DNA of 64,000 nt from NCBI RefSeq assembly GCF_028993635.1, contig NZ_CP118631.1:6386001-6450000 (forward strand), given 5' to 3'. Positions 26,215-35,884 of this stretch are shown here, in pieces. A program made the position numbers and the translations under genes. Position 1 is the first letter of the stretch. The number at the start of each line of letters is the position of its first letter. The notes under the pieces were generated by a model that was not told the origin of the DNA, made no database searches, and worked only from the letters and a program-made list of their open reading frames with translations. The stretch comes from Mucilaginibacter sp. SJ. GTDB taxonomy: Bacteria; Bacteroidota; Bacteroidia; Sphingobacteriales; Sphingobacteriaceae.

Positions 26215-27201
26215 CTAAAGCCATTTGTTGGCTTTGTACCATTTTAGCGTTTCGGCCATGCCGTTTTGCAGATTGTATAAAGGATAAAAACCCAGGTCGG
26301 ATTTAGCTGCTTCAATATCGCAATTCCAGTTAATGGCGGTCAGTTCATTAAGCTTTTCAATATTCAGCACTGCAGCTTTGTTGCTCAAAGAACTTATTTT
26401 TTCGGATACAGCTGCAATCATTTTAACAAAATTTACAGGCAGATGAAACTTTAGCGTTTTTAGCATTAATACCTCTTTGGTGATGGTACCTAACTCATAA
26501 CGGTTATAAAAATTACCATCGCTCAGGTTGTATGTCTTGTTATTGCCACCGTATAAGGCCTTGATACTTGCTTTGGCCAGGTCTTTAACATATATGAAGC
26601 TGAGCTTTTGCTGCGCATTGCCAATATAGGGCTCAATGCCCTTCACTATCTGTTTAAAAAATATAAATATACCGGTGTCCCTCGGTCCGTAAACTGCGGT
26701 AGGCCTTAGTATGGTATAATTTAGGCCGCTTACCGTTTTTAATTTCTCTTCGGCAAGCAATTTGCTTCTGCCATATGCCGTAACAGGGTGCGGAGGCGTT
26801 GCTTCGGTTATGGTGCCGGTGAGTGTATTAAGCGGCCCAACGGAAGCCAGGCTGCCAATAAGGACAAACTTTTTTACATCAGGGCAGGCTTCATAAGCAG
26901 CCGAAGCAAGGTTATGGGTATATGTAGCATTGATCCGGTTATATTCGGCTTCGGAGCGGGCACTGGTTACACCTGCCGCGTGGATGATATAATCGGGCTT
27001 TATTTCTGCCAGTTGCTTCTTTAATGTTTCCTTATTGTTAAATTCGGGATAAATATATTGAATGTCTAAATCCTTAAGATGGTCAATTTTGCTGCTTTTA
27101 CGCACAGCTATAAAAACCTCCAGGTTGTTTTGCAGGGCTTCTTCAATTAAATGATATCCAACAAATCCGCTTGCACCGGTTATTAAAACCCGTTCCCTCA
27201 T
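26215..27201 (-). CDS. Extended SDR (NAD-dependent epimerase/dehydratase family), candidate 3-ketosphinganine reductase CerR
   Basis: A 328-residue protein with N-terminal VLITGASGFVGYHLIEEAL (NAD(P)-binding TGxxGxxG), HAAGVTSARS, and the catalytic YGRSK (Tyr-x-x-x-Lys). Extended SDRs act on nucleotide sugars, flavonoids, steroids and, in Caulobacter, 3-ketosphinganine (CerR). Position between a GNAT gene that overlaps it by 4 bases (ATGA) and myo-inositol-phosphate synthase, close to serine palmitoyltransferase, favours the reductase step of sphingolipid synthesis. This is inference; family membership is firm. Confidence 0.75.
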   Translation of the reverse strand: MRERVLITGASGFVGYHLIEEALQNNLEVFIAVRKSSKIDHLKDLDIQYIYPEFNNKETLKKQLAEIKPDYIIHAAGVTSARSEAEYNRINATYTHNLASAAYEACPDVKKFVLIGSLASVGPLNTLTGTITEATPPHPVTAYGRSKLLAEEKLKTVSGLNYTILRPTAVYGPRDTGIFIFFKQIVKGIEPYIGNAQQKLSFIYVKDLAKASIKALYGGNNKTYNLSDGNFYNRYELGTITKEVLMLKTLKFHLPVNFVKMIAAVSEKISSLSNKAAVLNIEKLNELTAINWNCDIEAAKSDLGFYPLYNLQNGMAETLKWYKANKWL

Positions 27202-28316
27202 ATCGCTTTTTGATATAACCTGTATTTTTTATAAGGATCGCCTTTTATGGCTTCAATGGCACGGTTCATCATATCATTGTTCTCCAGTGTCCAGCCGGCT
27301 TCGGCATGTTTATAACCCTTGGCCTTATATTCCCTTATAATGGTGCCGTATAAGCAGGCTTCAATGCCCATTTTGCGGTATTCTTCAATAACGCCGAGGG
27401 CATAAATACGGATGCCGGTGATGCTTTTTTTGCCGAACAATAATTTGAAAATGCCGGTGGGCAACAAGCGACCTCGTTTTATTTTTTTGAAGATATCGTT
27501 ATAATCGGGCAGGGCCAGGCCAAAGGCTACTATCTTGCCACGTTGCTCGGCAACAATAGCAAAATCAGGATCAAGGATCAATTTAAGATCTTTGGCCAGG
27601 TAATCATATTCTTCATTGGTTAGTGGCACAAAACCGGTGTTTTTGTCCCAGGCCGAGTTATAAACGTCGCGAAGTTTTGCAGCCTCTTCCTTGAAATTTT
27701 TAAGGTTGATCTTGCGGATAATGATATCGTTGCGTTTTAACCGATCTTCAAGCGCGTTTAATAACCTTACCGATTTATCATCATAGGCTTGTCCTTCCCA
27801 ATGCCATCCAATCAGGTCAACATCTTTTTTAAAGCCAAAATGCTCAACCAGGTCGGCATAATACGCAAAGTTATAGGTGTTCATCAGGAAAGGTGAACTG
27901 TCAAAACCTTCTATCAGCAGGCCGCAAGGCTCATTTGTTGAAAAGTTGGTAGGGCCTAACAATTTACCGGTAACGCCTTTTTCTTTAAGCCATTTGGTAA
28001 CGGTTTCAAAAAGCAGGTTAGATACCGCCGTGTCGTTAATACAATCAAAAAAGCCAAAAAAGCCGTCGTTAACATGGCTGTATTCGTTATGCCCGTTATT
28101 AAGGATCGCGGCTATCCGGCCAACAATTTTATCGCCATCATAAGCTAAAAATGGTTGTACGGTATTGTGTTTATGGAAGGGATGTTTGGTTAAGAGGTCC
28201 CTTTGGGCAATAAACAACTCCGGAACATAGTAAGGATCGTCCTTGTACAGGTCATGCGGGAAATCAATAAACGAAGCCAGTTCTTTTTTTGATTTAACCG
28301 TTACTATTGTAATCAT
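27198..28316 (-). CDS. GNAT-like acyltransferase family protein, candidate bacterial ceramide synthase
   Basis: A 372-residue protein. The N-terminal part (SFIDFPHDLYKDDPYYVPEL, KIVGRIAAI, LLGPTNFSTNEPCGLLIEGFDSSPFLMNTYN) and the C-terminal GNAT core (RIYALGVIEEYRKMGIEACLYGTI, AEAGWTLENNDMMNRAIEAIKG) match the large GNAT-related family often called a hypothetical cytosolic protein. The ceramide synthase of Caulobacter (bCerS) belongs to a GNAT-like family of this kind. Its overlap with an SDR gene and closeness to spt make N-acylation of sphinganine the best guess. It has its own transcript start, as a terminator lies upstream. Confidence 0.7.
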   Translation of the reverse strand: MITIVTVKSKKELASFIDFPHDLYKDDPYYVPELFIAQRDLLTKHPFHKHNTVQPFLAYDGDKIVGRIAAILNNGHNEYSHVNDGFFGFFDCINDTAVSNLLFETVTKWLKEKGVTGKLLGPTNFSTNEPCGLLIEGFDSSPFLMNTYNFAYYADLVEHFGFKKDVDLIGWHWEGQAYDDKSVRLLNALEDRLKRNDIIIRKINLKNFKEEAAKLRDVYNSAWDKNTGFVPLTNEEYDYLAKDLKLILDPDFAIVAEQRGKIVAFGLALPDYNDIFKKIKRGRLLPTGIFKLLFGKKSITGIRIYALGVIEEYRKMGIEACLYGTIIREYKAKGYKHAEAGWTLENNDMMNRAIEAIKGDPYKKYRLYQKAI

Positions 28317-28365
28317 GTGTGGTAAATGATTGAATAAAGCAAATTGGTATGCTTTAAAATAAAAA

Positions 28366-28406
28366 GTGCATTTAGCTTACCTTAATTAAAAAGCAGCTAA
28401 ATGCAC
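28366..28406 (-). terminator. Rho-independent terminator after serine palmitoyltransferase
   Basis: GTGCATTTAGCT (28366-28377) pairs perfectly with AGCTAAATGCAC (28395-28406). On the minus strand the stem is followed by a T-rich tail. It lies 15 bases past the spt stop and separates spt from the GNAT operon. Confidence 0.85.
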
Positions 28407-28420
28407 CTCAGGTTTCTTCA

Positions 28421-29629
28421 TTATATTTTTTCTTTAACAGAAGCGGTTACACCAACTTCTTTAAAGGCTTTTGACAGTTTTTCAACGGCTTCGTCAATTT
28501 GCTCAAAGGTATGGGTAGCCATCAATGAGAAACGAAGCAGTGATGAATCGGAAGGAACGGCAGGGGATACAACCGGGTTAACAAATACACCTGAAGCTTG
28601 CAGGTGTTTGGTAACCGCGAAAGTTTTTTCGTTATCACGAACGTAGATCGGCAAAATAGGGCTTTCGGTAGGGCCAAGGTCAAAGCCTTCTTCCAGCAAA
28701 AGTTTCATGGCATAATTGGTGTTATCCCATAATTTTTCGATACGCTCCGGTTCCGATTCAATGATATCTAATGCTGCAATTACGCTGGCTACAGAGCCGG
28801 GAGGCATACTTGCGCTAAACATCAATGAACGTGCGCGGTGTTTGATATAATCAATGGTATCCTGGTCGCTGGCGATGAAACCACCTAACGATGCTAATGA
28901 TTTACTGAAGGTACCCATGATCAGGTCAACTTCATTGGTAAGGTTAAAGTGCGAGGCGGTACCTGCACCCTTATCACCAATTACACCAAGGCTGTGGGCA
29001 TCATCAACCATGATATTGGCACCATAGGTATCGGCAAGCTCAACGATTTTAGGCAATTTAACAATATCGCCTTCCATGCTGAAAATACCGTCAACGGCAA
29101 TAATCTTCACGGCATCTTCAGGAAGTATGCTTAATTTGCGCTCCAGATCGGCCATATCGTTATGGGCGTACTTGATCACTTTTGAAAACGACAGGCGGCT
29201 GCCGTCAATGATGCAGGCATGGTCATATTCATCAAGTATGATATAGTCATTCCGGCCGGTAACGCACGAAAGTACACCAAGGTTAACCTGGTAACCTGTG
29301 CTGAATAAAACAGTAGCTTCTTTGCCTACATAGTTAGCAAGCCTGTTTTCAAGCTCAATGTGGATATCAAGTGTACCATTCAAAAAACGTGAACCGGCAC
29401 AGCCTGTGCCATATTTGTCAATAGCTTTTTTTGAAGCTTCTTTGATTTTTGGATGATTGGTAAGGCCTAAGTATGAGTTAGAACCAAACATTAATACCCG
29501 CTTGTTGTCAATAATTACCTCAGTGTCTTGTGCAGACTCAATAGGCCTGAAATAAGGATATAACCCCCGTTCACGCAGCATATTTGCTACTTGAAACTGA
29601 GCGATTTTCCCATGTAGTTTTTTAACCAT
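28421..29629 (-). CDS. spt: Serine palmitoyltransferase
   Basis: A 402-residue alpha-oxoamine synthase, fold type I PLP enzyme. It has SNSYLGLTNHPKI, GTGCAGSRFLNGT, DEYDHACIIDGSRLS, VDDAHS (Asp210, His212) and the PLP Schiff-base Lys243 in GTFSKSLASLGGF. The family also includes BioF and glycine C-acetyltransferase. The N-terminal MLRERGLYPYFRPIESAQDTEV region is characteristic of Bacteroidota Spt, and the neighbourhood is a sphingolipid locus. It condenses L-serine with a fatty acyl-CoA (or acyl-ACP) to 3-ketosphinganine, the committed step. It is monocistronic and divergent from the efflux operon. Confidence 0.9.
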   Translation of the reverse strand: MVKKLHGKIAQFQVANMLRERGLYPYFRPIESAQDTEVIIDNKRVLMFGSNSYLGLTNHPKIKEASKKAIDKYGTGCAGSRFLNGTLDIHIELENRLANYVGKEATVLFSTGYQVNLGVLSCVTGRNDYIILDEYDHACIIDGSRLSFSKVIKYAHNDMADLERKLSILPEDAVKIIAVDGIFSMEGDIVKLPKIVELADTYGANIMVDDAHSLGVIGDKGAGTASHFNLTNEVDLIMGTFSKSLASLGGFIASDQDTIDYIKHRARSLMFSASMPPGSVASVIAALDIIESEPERIEKLWDNTNYAMKLLLEEGFDLGPTESPILPIYVRDNEKTFAVTKHLQASGVFVNPVVSPAVPSDSSLLRFSLMATHTFEQIDEAVEKLSKAFKEVGVTASVKEKI

Positions 29630-30000
29630 GTATATTAACTCTGCTTAAATTTTGTGTAAAAATACCATGAATAAGCATATAACTTATACGGTGTGTGTAA
29701 ATTTTTTTAAAATAATGCCTATTAACGTATCTATACTACTTAAGAAGCACACAAATTCTTACAGGGCAAATTAATTAATTTTTTTATTTATATCGAGCCT
29801 ATTATTTTCATTTTTTTGTAAAAAGCCCAAAAAGCTGACACTATCCCGTGTTTTTGTAATTTTTTACGTAAAATTCTTGTTCCTGATTTTAAATTAGTAA
29901 TATTAATTACATATTCGCATTCCCCGTAACAATCCAGCACTATTATAAAATTTTTCCTTATGATTTTTGCTTGATATACATTGTTATCTATAGCTACCGT
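29630..30000. other. Divergent promoter region between spt and the RND efflux operon
   Basis: 371 AT-rich bases without a supported gene. On the minus strand a TATTTTTA box (29657-29664), one mismatch from TAnnTTTG, lies 28 bases before spt. No clear box was found for the efflux side. An antisense open frame at 29788-30012 is AT-driven and overlaps the TolC start, so it is not annotated. Confidence 0.45.
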
Positions 30001-31353
30001 ATGAAAAAACACAAGTACTTTTTGGCGCTTCTTGTACTTAATTTAACATTGAATTTACATAGCAATAGTTATGCCCAAACTGCCGTCGATAGCATTAGTG
30101 GCCCGGTTTCGCTGAAACAGGCTATCGATTTTGCTTTACATAACCAGCCAACAGTAAGGCAGGCTTCCATTGATGAACAGATCAATGAACGTGATATTAA
30201 AATTGGCCTGTCGGCCTGGCTGCCACAGGTGAACGGCTCGGGCCTCTATAATTATTATTATAAGGGCAGCCCGCAGGCCGGTGCGTCTGGTGCCAACATC
30301 CCCAGCAACGCGGGCAGTATCCGCAACCTTTCAACCCTGGGGGTTACAGCCTCACAGGTATTATATAACAACGATGTATTTCTTGCTTCAAGGGCTAAAA
30401 GATATTCGCGCGAGTACTATAAACAGAACACCTTAAGCAGCCAGATTGATGTGGTAAGCGATGTCAGCAAAGCTTTTTTTGATGTTTTGTTATCCGGCAA
30501 ACAACTGGACATTACTAATGAGGACATCATCAGGTTACAACGAAGCCTGAAGGATGCCAAAAGCAGGTATACCGCCGGTGTATCCGATCCTACGGATTAT
30601 AAGCAGGCAACCATCGCTCTAAATAATTCATTAGCTACCCGTAAACAAACCGAAGAAGCCATCAAAAGTAAAACTGCTTTATTAAAGCAGATCATGGGCG
30701 TAGGCGCGGCCACACCGTTAAGCCTTTCTTATGATTCGAGCCGGTATGAGCAGGAGGCCAGTATTGATACTTTACAATCGCTCAATGTAAATAACCGGAT
30801 CGAATACCGTTTGCTTGAAACAACAAAGGCGCTCAATAATCTCAACGTAAATTACTACCGCTTTGGGTTTTTGCCTTCATTATCGGCGGTAGGGAGTTAC
30901 CAGCATGCATACTTCAGTCATGATTTAGGTGATTTGTATAATAAGTCTTTCCCTACAGGTTATGTTGGCTTAACGCTGGCTGTACCTATTTTCCAGGGCA
31001 CGAAGCGCCTGCAAAACCTTGCTAAAGCCAGGCTGCAGGTTGAACGTACCGACCTGGACCTGATGAATACAAAAAATAGTATTTATACGGAATACACCCA
31101 GGCACTGGCGGCATATAAAAGCAATTATACCAGCTACCAGCTCATTCGCGAAAATGTAACACTTGCAAAAGATGTATATAAGGTGGTAAGCCTGCAATAC
31201 CGCGAGGGGGTAAAAACCTACCTCGACGTAATTGTATCGCAGGCAGATCTGCGTACTGCCGAACTGAGCTATTATAATGCCCTGTTCAATTTGCTCAGCA
31301 GTAAAATTGACCTGCAAAGGGCCCTTGGGATCCTGCCTGTTCAGCAACCATAA
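30001..31353 (+). CDS. TolC-family outer-membrane efflux channel
   Basis: About 450 residues, with a signal peptide MKKHKYFLALLVLNLTLNL...SYAQ. Two internally similar alpha-helical halves follow, with VSLKQAIDFALHNQPTVRQA and, later, VVSLQYREGVKTYLDVIVSQADLRTAELSYYNALFNLLSSKIDLQRALG, the classic OEP repeat. It forms the outer-membrane trimer of a tripartite pump with the two genes downstream. The ATG at 30001 is chosen over one ten codons upstream, since it starts the signal peptide. Confidence 0.92.
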   Translation: MKKHKYFLALLVLNLTLNLHSNSYAQTAVDSISGPVSLKQAIDFALHNQPTVRQASIDEQINERDIKIGLSAWLPQVNGSGLYNYYYKGSPQAGASGANIPSNAGSIRNLSTLGVTASQVLYNNDVFLASRAKRYSREYYKQNTLSSQIDVVSDVSKAFFDVLLSGKQLDITNEDIIRLQRSLKDAKSRYTAGVSDPTDYKQATIALNNSLATRKQTEEAIKSKTALLKQIMGVGAATPLSLSYDSSRYEQEASIDTLQSLNVNNRIEYRLLETTKALNNLNVNYYRFGFLPSLSAVGSYQHAYFSHDLGDLYNKSFPTGYVGLTLAVPIFQGTKRLQNLAKARLQVERTDLDLMNTKNSIYTEYTQALAAYKSNYTSYQLIRENVTLAKDVYKVVSLQYREGVKTYLDVIVSQADLRTAELSYYNALFNLLSSKIDLQRALGILPVQQP

Positions 31354-31409
31354 GATATCGTCATAAAAAACAAAAAACTACAGCAACACACACGAACAAC
31401 CTATTCTAC

Positions 31410-32585
31410 ATGAAACATACATATATATATTGGTTAGCCCCTGCAGCACTTTTAACATGGGCATCATGCGGTAAACCTCAAAAGGGCGGGCCGGCGGCCA
31501 TGCCTCCAACCCCAGTATACCTTGCCGATGCTAAAACAGCCGAAGCGGTATACTATGATAAATACCAGGGTATTGTGGTTTCGGTAAACACTGTCGAACT
31601 GCGCAGCCAGGTGCCGGGTTTTGTAACCGGTATATTTTTTAAAGAGGGCGATGTTGTGCAAAAGGGCAAAGTATTGTATGAAATAGATAAACGCAAATAC
31701 CAGGCAGCTTTTGACCAGGCCAAAGCTAATGTGCTAAGCGCCGAGGCCAATTTGGTTAAAGCGCAAAAAGACATTGACAGGTATAACATGCTGCTTAAGA
31801 GCGATGCCATTGCCCGCCAGACAGTGGATCAGGCACAGGCTACCTACGAAACTAATAAAAGCCAGGTTGCTGTTGCCAAAGCTGCGCTCGAGTCGGCCCG
31901 AACCGATTTATCATATGCTACCATCACCGCGCCTTTTACAGGGCGTATAGGGATCTCGCAGGTGAGGCTTGGAACACAGGTTGCAGCAGGTACCACATTG
32001 ATGAACACCATATCGGCCGAGCACCCTATAGGTGTTGATGTGGTGATCAACGAGCAGGACATCAACCGCTTTTATGGCCTTCAAAAATCAAGTACCGACA
32101 GTACTTTTAAACTGGTGCTGCCCGATGGAAGTAAATACAACAAGACAGGTAAAGTACTGGCGATTGACAGGGGCGTTAGCAACCAAACCGGCAGCATCAG
32201 GGTGAGGATCCAGTTTCCGAACGAGGATGATGTGCTGAAGGATGGCATGAGCTGTGTTTTGCAGGTGCTGAACAGCCAATCGGGCGAGCGCGTGCAGATT
32301 CCGTTTAAAGCGGTGACCGAGCAAATGGGCGAGTTTTTTGTATTTGCCACAAGAGATACCGTTGTAAAAGATACCGCCGCCGATAAATCGGTTAAAGACA
32401 GGCGGGATACGATTGCCAGGCAGGTGAAAGTAAAATTAGGACCGCGCATCAATGAGGATGTGGTGATAATGAGTGGCATAAAACAAGGCGATAAAGTAAT
32501 CACCGACGGATTTCAGCGTTTGCGCGATGGGGGCAGGGTAACTACCGGATCAGCAGCGCCCGCAGGTGCAGCACCTAAAAAATAA
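31410..32585 (+). CDS. RND efflux periplasmic adaptor (membrane fusion protein), lipoprotein
   Basis: 391 residues with a lipobox (LTWASC), so it is lipid anchored in the inner membrane. VELRSQVPGFVTGIFFKEGDVVQKGKVLYEID is the lipoyl half-motif. A helical hairpin (about 95-165), then the second half-motif TITAPFTGRIGISQVRLGTQVAAG, a beta-barrel and a membrane-proximal domain (GDKVITDGFQRLRDGGRV) follow. It bridges the RND pump and the TolC channel. Spacing of 56 and 75 bases to its neighbours fits one operon. Confidence 0.92.
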   Translation: MKHTYIYWLAPAALLTWASCGKPQKGGPAAMPPTPVYLADAKTAEAVYYDKYQGIVVSVNTVELRSQVPGFVTGIFFKEGDVVQKGKVLYEIDKRKYQAAFDQAKANVLSAEANLVKAQKDIDRYNMLLKSDAIARQTVDQAQATYETNKSQVAVAKAALESARTDLSYATITAPFTGRIGISQVRLGTQVAAGTTLMNTISAEHPIGVDVVINEQDINRFYGLQKSSTDSTFKLVLPDGSKYNKTGKVLAIDRGVSNQTGSIRVRIQFPNEDDVLKDGMSCVLQVLNSQSGERVQIPFKAVTEQMGEFFVFATRDTVVKDTAADKSVKDRRDTIARQVKVKLGPRINEDVVIMSGIKQGDKVITDGFQRLRDGGRVTTGSAAPAGAAPKK

Positions 32586-32660
32586 TTTTGATATCAACAG
32601 AAGGAATTTTAAGCCAAACAAGGGGCACATCTACCCTGGAAAACTTAATATAAAGAAAGA

Positions 32661-35600
32661 ATGATCGCAGATACTTTTATAAAACGACCGGTTACCGCTA
32701 TTGTAATATCATTAGTGATATTGATAGTGGGTATCCTGTCAATAAGCAGCCTGCCTATAGGCCAGTACCCTGATATTACACCTCCAACTGTATCAGTTAG
32801 CGGCAACTACGTTGGGGCTGATGCGTTAACCGTTGAGCAAACAGTGGCTACGCCGGTTGAGGTGCAAGTGAACGGTGTACCCGGCATGACTTACCTGCAA
32901 AGTAACAGCAGCAGCAACGGGCAAATGAGCATGACCGTTAACTTTGATGTAGGGACCGACATCAATATCGCCGCGCTCGATGTGCAAAACCGTGTGGGCA
33001 TTGCCCTGCCAACCTTACCGCAGGAAGTACAGCGTTTGGGTATGGTGGTGCGTAAACGTAACCCCAGTATATTAATGCTCGTGGCAATGTACAGCCCTAA
33101 TGGCAGTCACGATGTTACTTTCACCGATAACTATACCAACGTATTTATAAAAGACGCCGTTTTACGTACCAAGGGTGTGGGCGATGTTGTTACCCGTGCC
33201 GACGATTTTAGTATGCGTCTCTGGCTGAATCCCGATAAGCTTGCTGCTTTAGGTATGAGCGCTGCCGATGTAACTACGGCCCTGCAGGAACAAAACGCGC
33301 AGGTGGCTGCAGGTACGGTAGGTGCAACACCGCAATTAAAAGGACAAACCTTTGAGTACTCCGTAATTGTAAAAGGCCGTTTAAGTAAACCCGAAGAGTT
33401 TGGAAACGTTGTTGTTAAAACCCAGCCTAACAATGGCGGAGTAGTACACCTTAAAGATGTTGCCAGGATTGAACTTGGTAAATTCAACTATTCCGGTAAT
33501 TCATTTGTTGACGGTAAAAGGGCGTCGTACCTGCTGGTTTACCAGGCTCCTAACAGTAACTCGCTCGAAACAGCCGACAATGTTTATGCCACTATGGAAG
33601 AGCTTAAAAAGAGCTTCCCAAAAGATATTGATTATGTAGTACCTTTTGAAGCCGTAACCGTGGTAAAAGTGTCGGTAAGCGAGGTTATTGAAACGCTTGT
33701 TATCGCACTTGTACTGGTAATTATTGTAGTGTTCCTGTTTTTACAAAGCTGGCGTACAACACTCATCCCTGTATTAGCTATCCCGGTGTCTATTATCGGT
33801 ACGTTTATCTTTTTTATCCCGCTTAATTTTACGATCAACACCTTAACACTGTTTGGTTTTGTACTGGCCATTGGTATTGTGGTGGATGATGCTATTGTAG
33901 TGGTGGAGGCAGTTCAGCATTATATGGACGAAGAAGGAATGACACCTAAAGAAGCTACCAAACACGCTATGGCCGATATCTCGGCGCCGGTAATTGCCAT
34001 TGCCCTGATCCTTGCGGCAGTGTTTGTACCGGTAGGCTTTGTACCGGGTATAGTAGGGCGGTTGTATCAACAGTTTGCCATTACCATTGCTATATCGGTA
34101 TTGATCTCGGCTTTTGTGGCGCTGTCGTTAACTCCGGCATTGTGTACCTTGTTATTAAAACCACACAAGATCGATGAGAAATCGGGCGGATTGGATAGGT
34201 TCTTTTTTAAGTTTAATACATGGTTTACCCGTGTAACCGGCAAATATCGTAATACAGTTGATAAGAGCATTAAGAATTCAAGATACGTGATCATTGTACT
34301 GGTGTGTATTATTATTGGCGCGATATTGTTGTTCAGAAGCAAACCATCAGGGTTTATCCCGCTGGAAGACGATGGCCGTGTGTATATCACTTTTGATTTG
34401 CCTGAAGCTTCAGCAACAGGCCGTACAGTAGATGTATTGCATAATATGATGAAAACGCTTGACAGCGTGCCTGAAATAGCCCATTACGCAGCCTTGGGAG
34501 GTTTAAATGCCATCAGCTTTGCAAGTAAATCAAACAGTGCAACCATATTTGTGCAGCTTAAACCCTGGGATGAGCGTAAAGAAAAATCGCAGCAGATAAC
34601 TGCGTTGGTTGGTCGTTTAAATCAAAAATTAGCTAAATATAAGGAAGCCAATGTGGTGGTAATTCAACCACCTGCAATCCCTGGTTTGGGTAGTACGGGC
34701 GGTTTCTCCTTCATTTTAGAAGAAAAACAAGCCGGCGGGGACATCAAAGTATTTGAAAAAACACTTCGTTCGTTTTTGGGGGCCATTAATCAGCGTAAGG
34801 AAATTGCAAGGGCGTTCTCCTTCTTCACGGCAAGTACACCGGCCTATCAGTTAACTGTCGACAGGGAGAAAGCCAAAAAGCTCGGTGTGGCTATCTCTGA
34901 TATCAACAACGCGCTGCAAACATATTTAGGCAGTACTTATATCAACGATTTTACCATCTATGGGCGTAACTTCAGGGTGGTGGCCCAGGCCGATACCAGC
35001 TACCGTACCAATGTGCAAAACATAGGGCAGTATTTTGTTCGCAACTCCTCCGGCGCTATGGTACCACTGAGTACGTTAACCTCATACAAAGTAATAGAAA
35101 ACTCGCCGCTGATATCGCATTATAACCTGTTCCGTTCGGCCGAGATCAATGGCAGTACCAAACCGGGCTATAGCAGTGGTGACGCTATTACCGCCCTGCG
35201 GGAAACAGCCGCGCAGGTGTTGCCGCAAGGTTATGGCTACGAGTTTTCGGGCCTGAGCCGTGAGGAATTATTGTCGGGCTCTAAAACGGTTTACATCTTC
35301 GCGTTGTCAATCGGGTTCGTGTTCCTGTTCCTGGCGGCATTGTATGAGAGCTGGTCGGTGCCTTTCTCCGTATTATTGTCGGTACCGTTGGGCGCATTTG
35401 GGGCTATCCTGTTCCTTACTTTCTGGCCCGATCTGACCAATAACGTATATGCCCAAATTGGTTTGATAACGCTGATAGGCCTGGCGGCCAAAAACGCCAT
35501 CCTGATTGTGGAGTTTGCCAAGGAACGTGTAGACTCGGGTATGGAACTGGAAAAAGCGACGCTTGAAGCGGTACGCCTTCGTTTAAGACCTATTATCATG

Positions 35601-35837
35601 ACGTCCATGGCCTTTATATTAGGTGTGGTGCCATTGATGATCTCATCCGGTGCCGGTGCCGAAGCCCGTAAAACCATTGGCTGGACGGTTTTTGGGGGGA
35701 TGCTTACCGCTACTTCCTTAGCTATCTTCATAGTGCCCGTTTTATTTTACCTGATCACCAAAATGGCTTATGGTAAAGAAAAACTTGCCGAGCTTGAAAA
35801 AAATTATGATCCTAAAAAGCACGGACCGGAGGCCTAA
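32661..35837 (+). CDS. RND multidrug efflux pump inner-membrane subunit, HAE1 (AcrB-like) family
   Basis: 1058 residues with 12 membrane spans and two large periplasmic loops. Start MIADTFIKRPVTAIVISLVILIVG; GQYPDITPPTVSVSGNYVGADA is the HAE1 signature. The proton-relay pair is in GIVVDDAIVVVEAV of TM4, and GLAAKNAILIVEFAKE is the second-half equivalent with its Lys. It exports hydrophobic drugs, bile-like compounds or lipids by proton antiport. Closeness to the sphingolipid locus may be chance. A strong terminator follows. Confidence 0.94.
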   Translation: MIADTFIKRPVTAIVISLVILIVGILSISSLPIGQYPDITPPTVSVSGNYVGADALTVEQTVATPVEVQVNGVPGMTYLQSNSSSNGQMSMTVNFDVGTDINIAALDVQNRVGIALPTLPQEVQRLGMVVRKRNPSILMLVAMYSPNGSHDVTFTDNYTNVFIKDAVLRTKGVGDVVTRADDFSMRLWLNPDKLAALGMSAADVTTALQEQNAQVAAGTVGATPQLKGQTFEYSVIVKGRLSKPEEFGNVVVKTQPNNGGVVHLKDVARIELGKFNYSGNSFVDGKRASYLLVYQAPNSNSLETADNVYATMEELKKSFPKDIDYVVPFEAVTVVKVSVSEVIETLVIALVLVIIVVFLFLQSWRTTLIPVLAIPVSIIGTFIFFIPLNFTINTLTLFGFVLAIGIVVDDAIVVVEAVQHYMDEEGMTPKEATKHAMADISAPVIAIALILAAVFVPVGFVPGIVGRLYQQFAITIAISVLISAFVALSLTPALCTLLLKPHKIDEKSGGLDRFFFKFNTWFTRVTGKYRNTVDKSIKNSRYVIIVLVCIIIGAILLFRSKPSGFIPLEDDGRVYITFDLPEASATGRTVDVLHNMMKTLDSVPEIAHYAALGGLNAISFASKSNSATIFVQLKPWDERKEKSQQITALVGRLNQKLAKYKEANVVVIQPPAIPGLGSTGGFSFILEEKQAGGDIKVFEKTLRSFLGAINQRKEIARAFSFFTASTPAYQLTVDREKAKKLGVAISDINNALQTYLGSTYINDFTIYGRNFRVVAQADTSYRTNVQNIGQYFVRNSSGAMVPLSTLTSYKVIENSPLISHYNLFRSAEINGSTKPGYSSGDAITALRETAAQVLPQGYGYEFSGLSREELLSGSKTVYIFALSIGFVFLFLAALYESWSVPFSVLLSVPLGAFGAILFLTFWPDLTNNVYAQIGLITLIGLAAKNAILIVEFAKERVDSGMELEKATLEAVRLRLRPIIMTSMAFILGVVPLMISSGAGAEARKTIGWTVFGGMLTATSLAIFIVPVLFYLITKMAYGKEKLAELEKNYDPKKHGPEA

Positions 35838-35855
35838 TAATTGTTAAAGTTTTGT

Positions 35856-35884
35856 AAAAAGAGAGGCGCAAGCCTCTCTTTTTT
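35856..35884 (+). terminator. Rho-independent terminator of the RND operon
   Basis: GAGAGGC-GCAA-GCCTCTC stem-loop preceded by AAAAA and followed by TTTTTT, 19 bases past the pump stop. Confidence 0.92.

Noticed and set aside
29788..30012. 74-codon minus-strand frame between spt and the efflux operon
   Set aside because: AT-rich composition, overlaps the TolC start and shows no domain.
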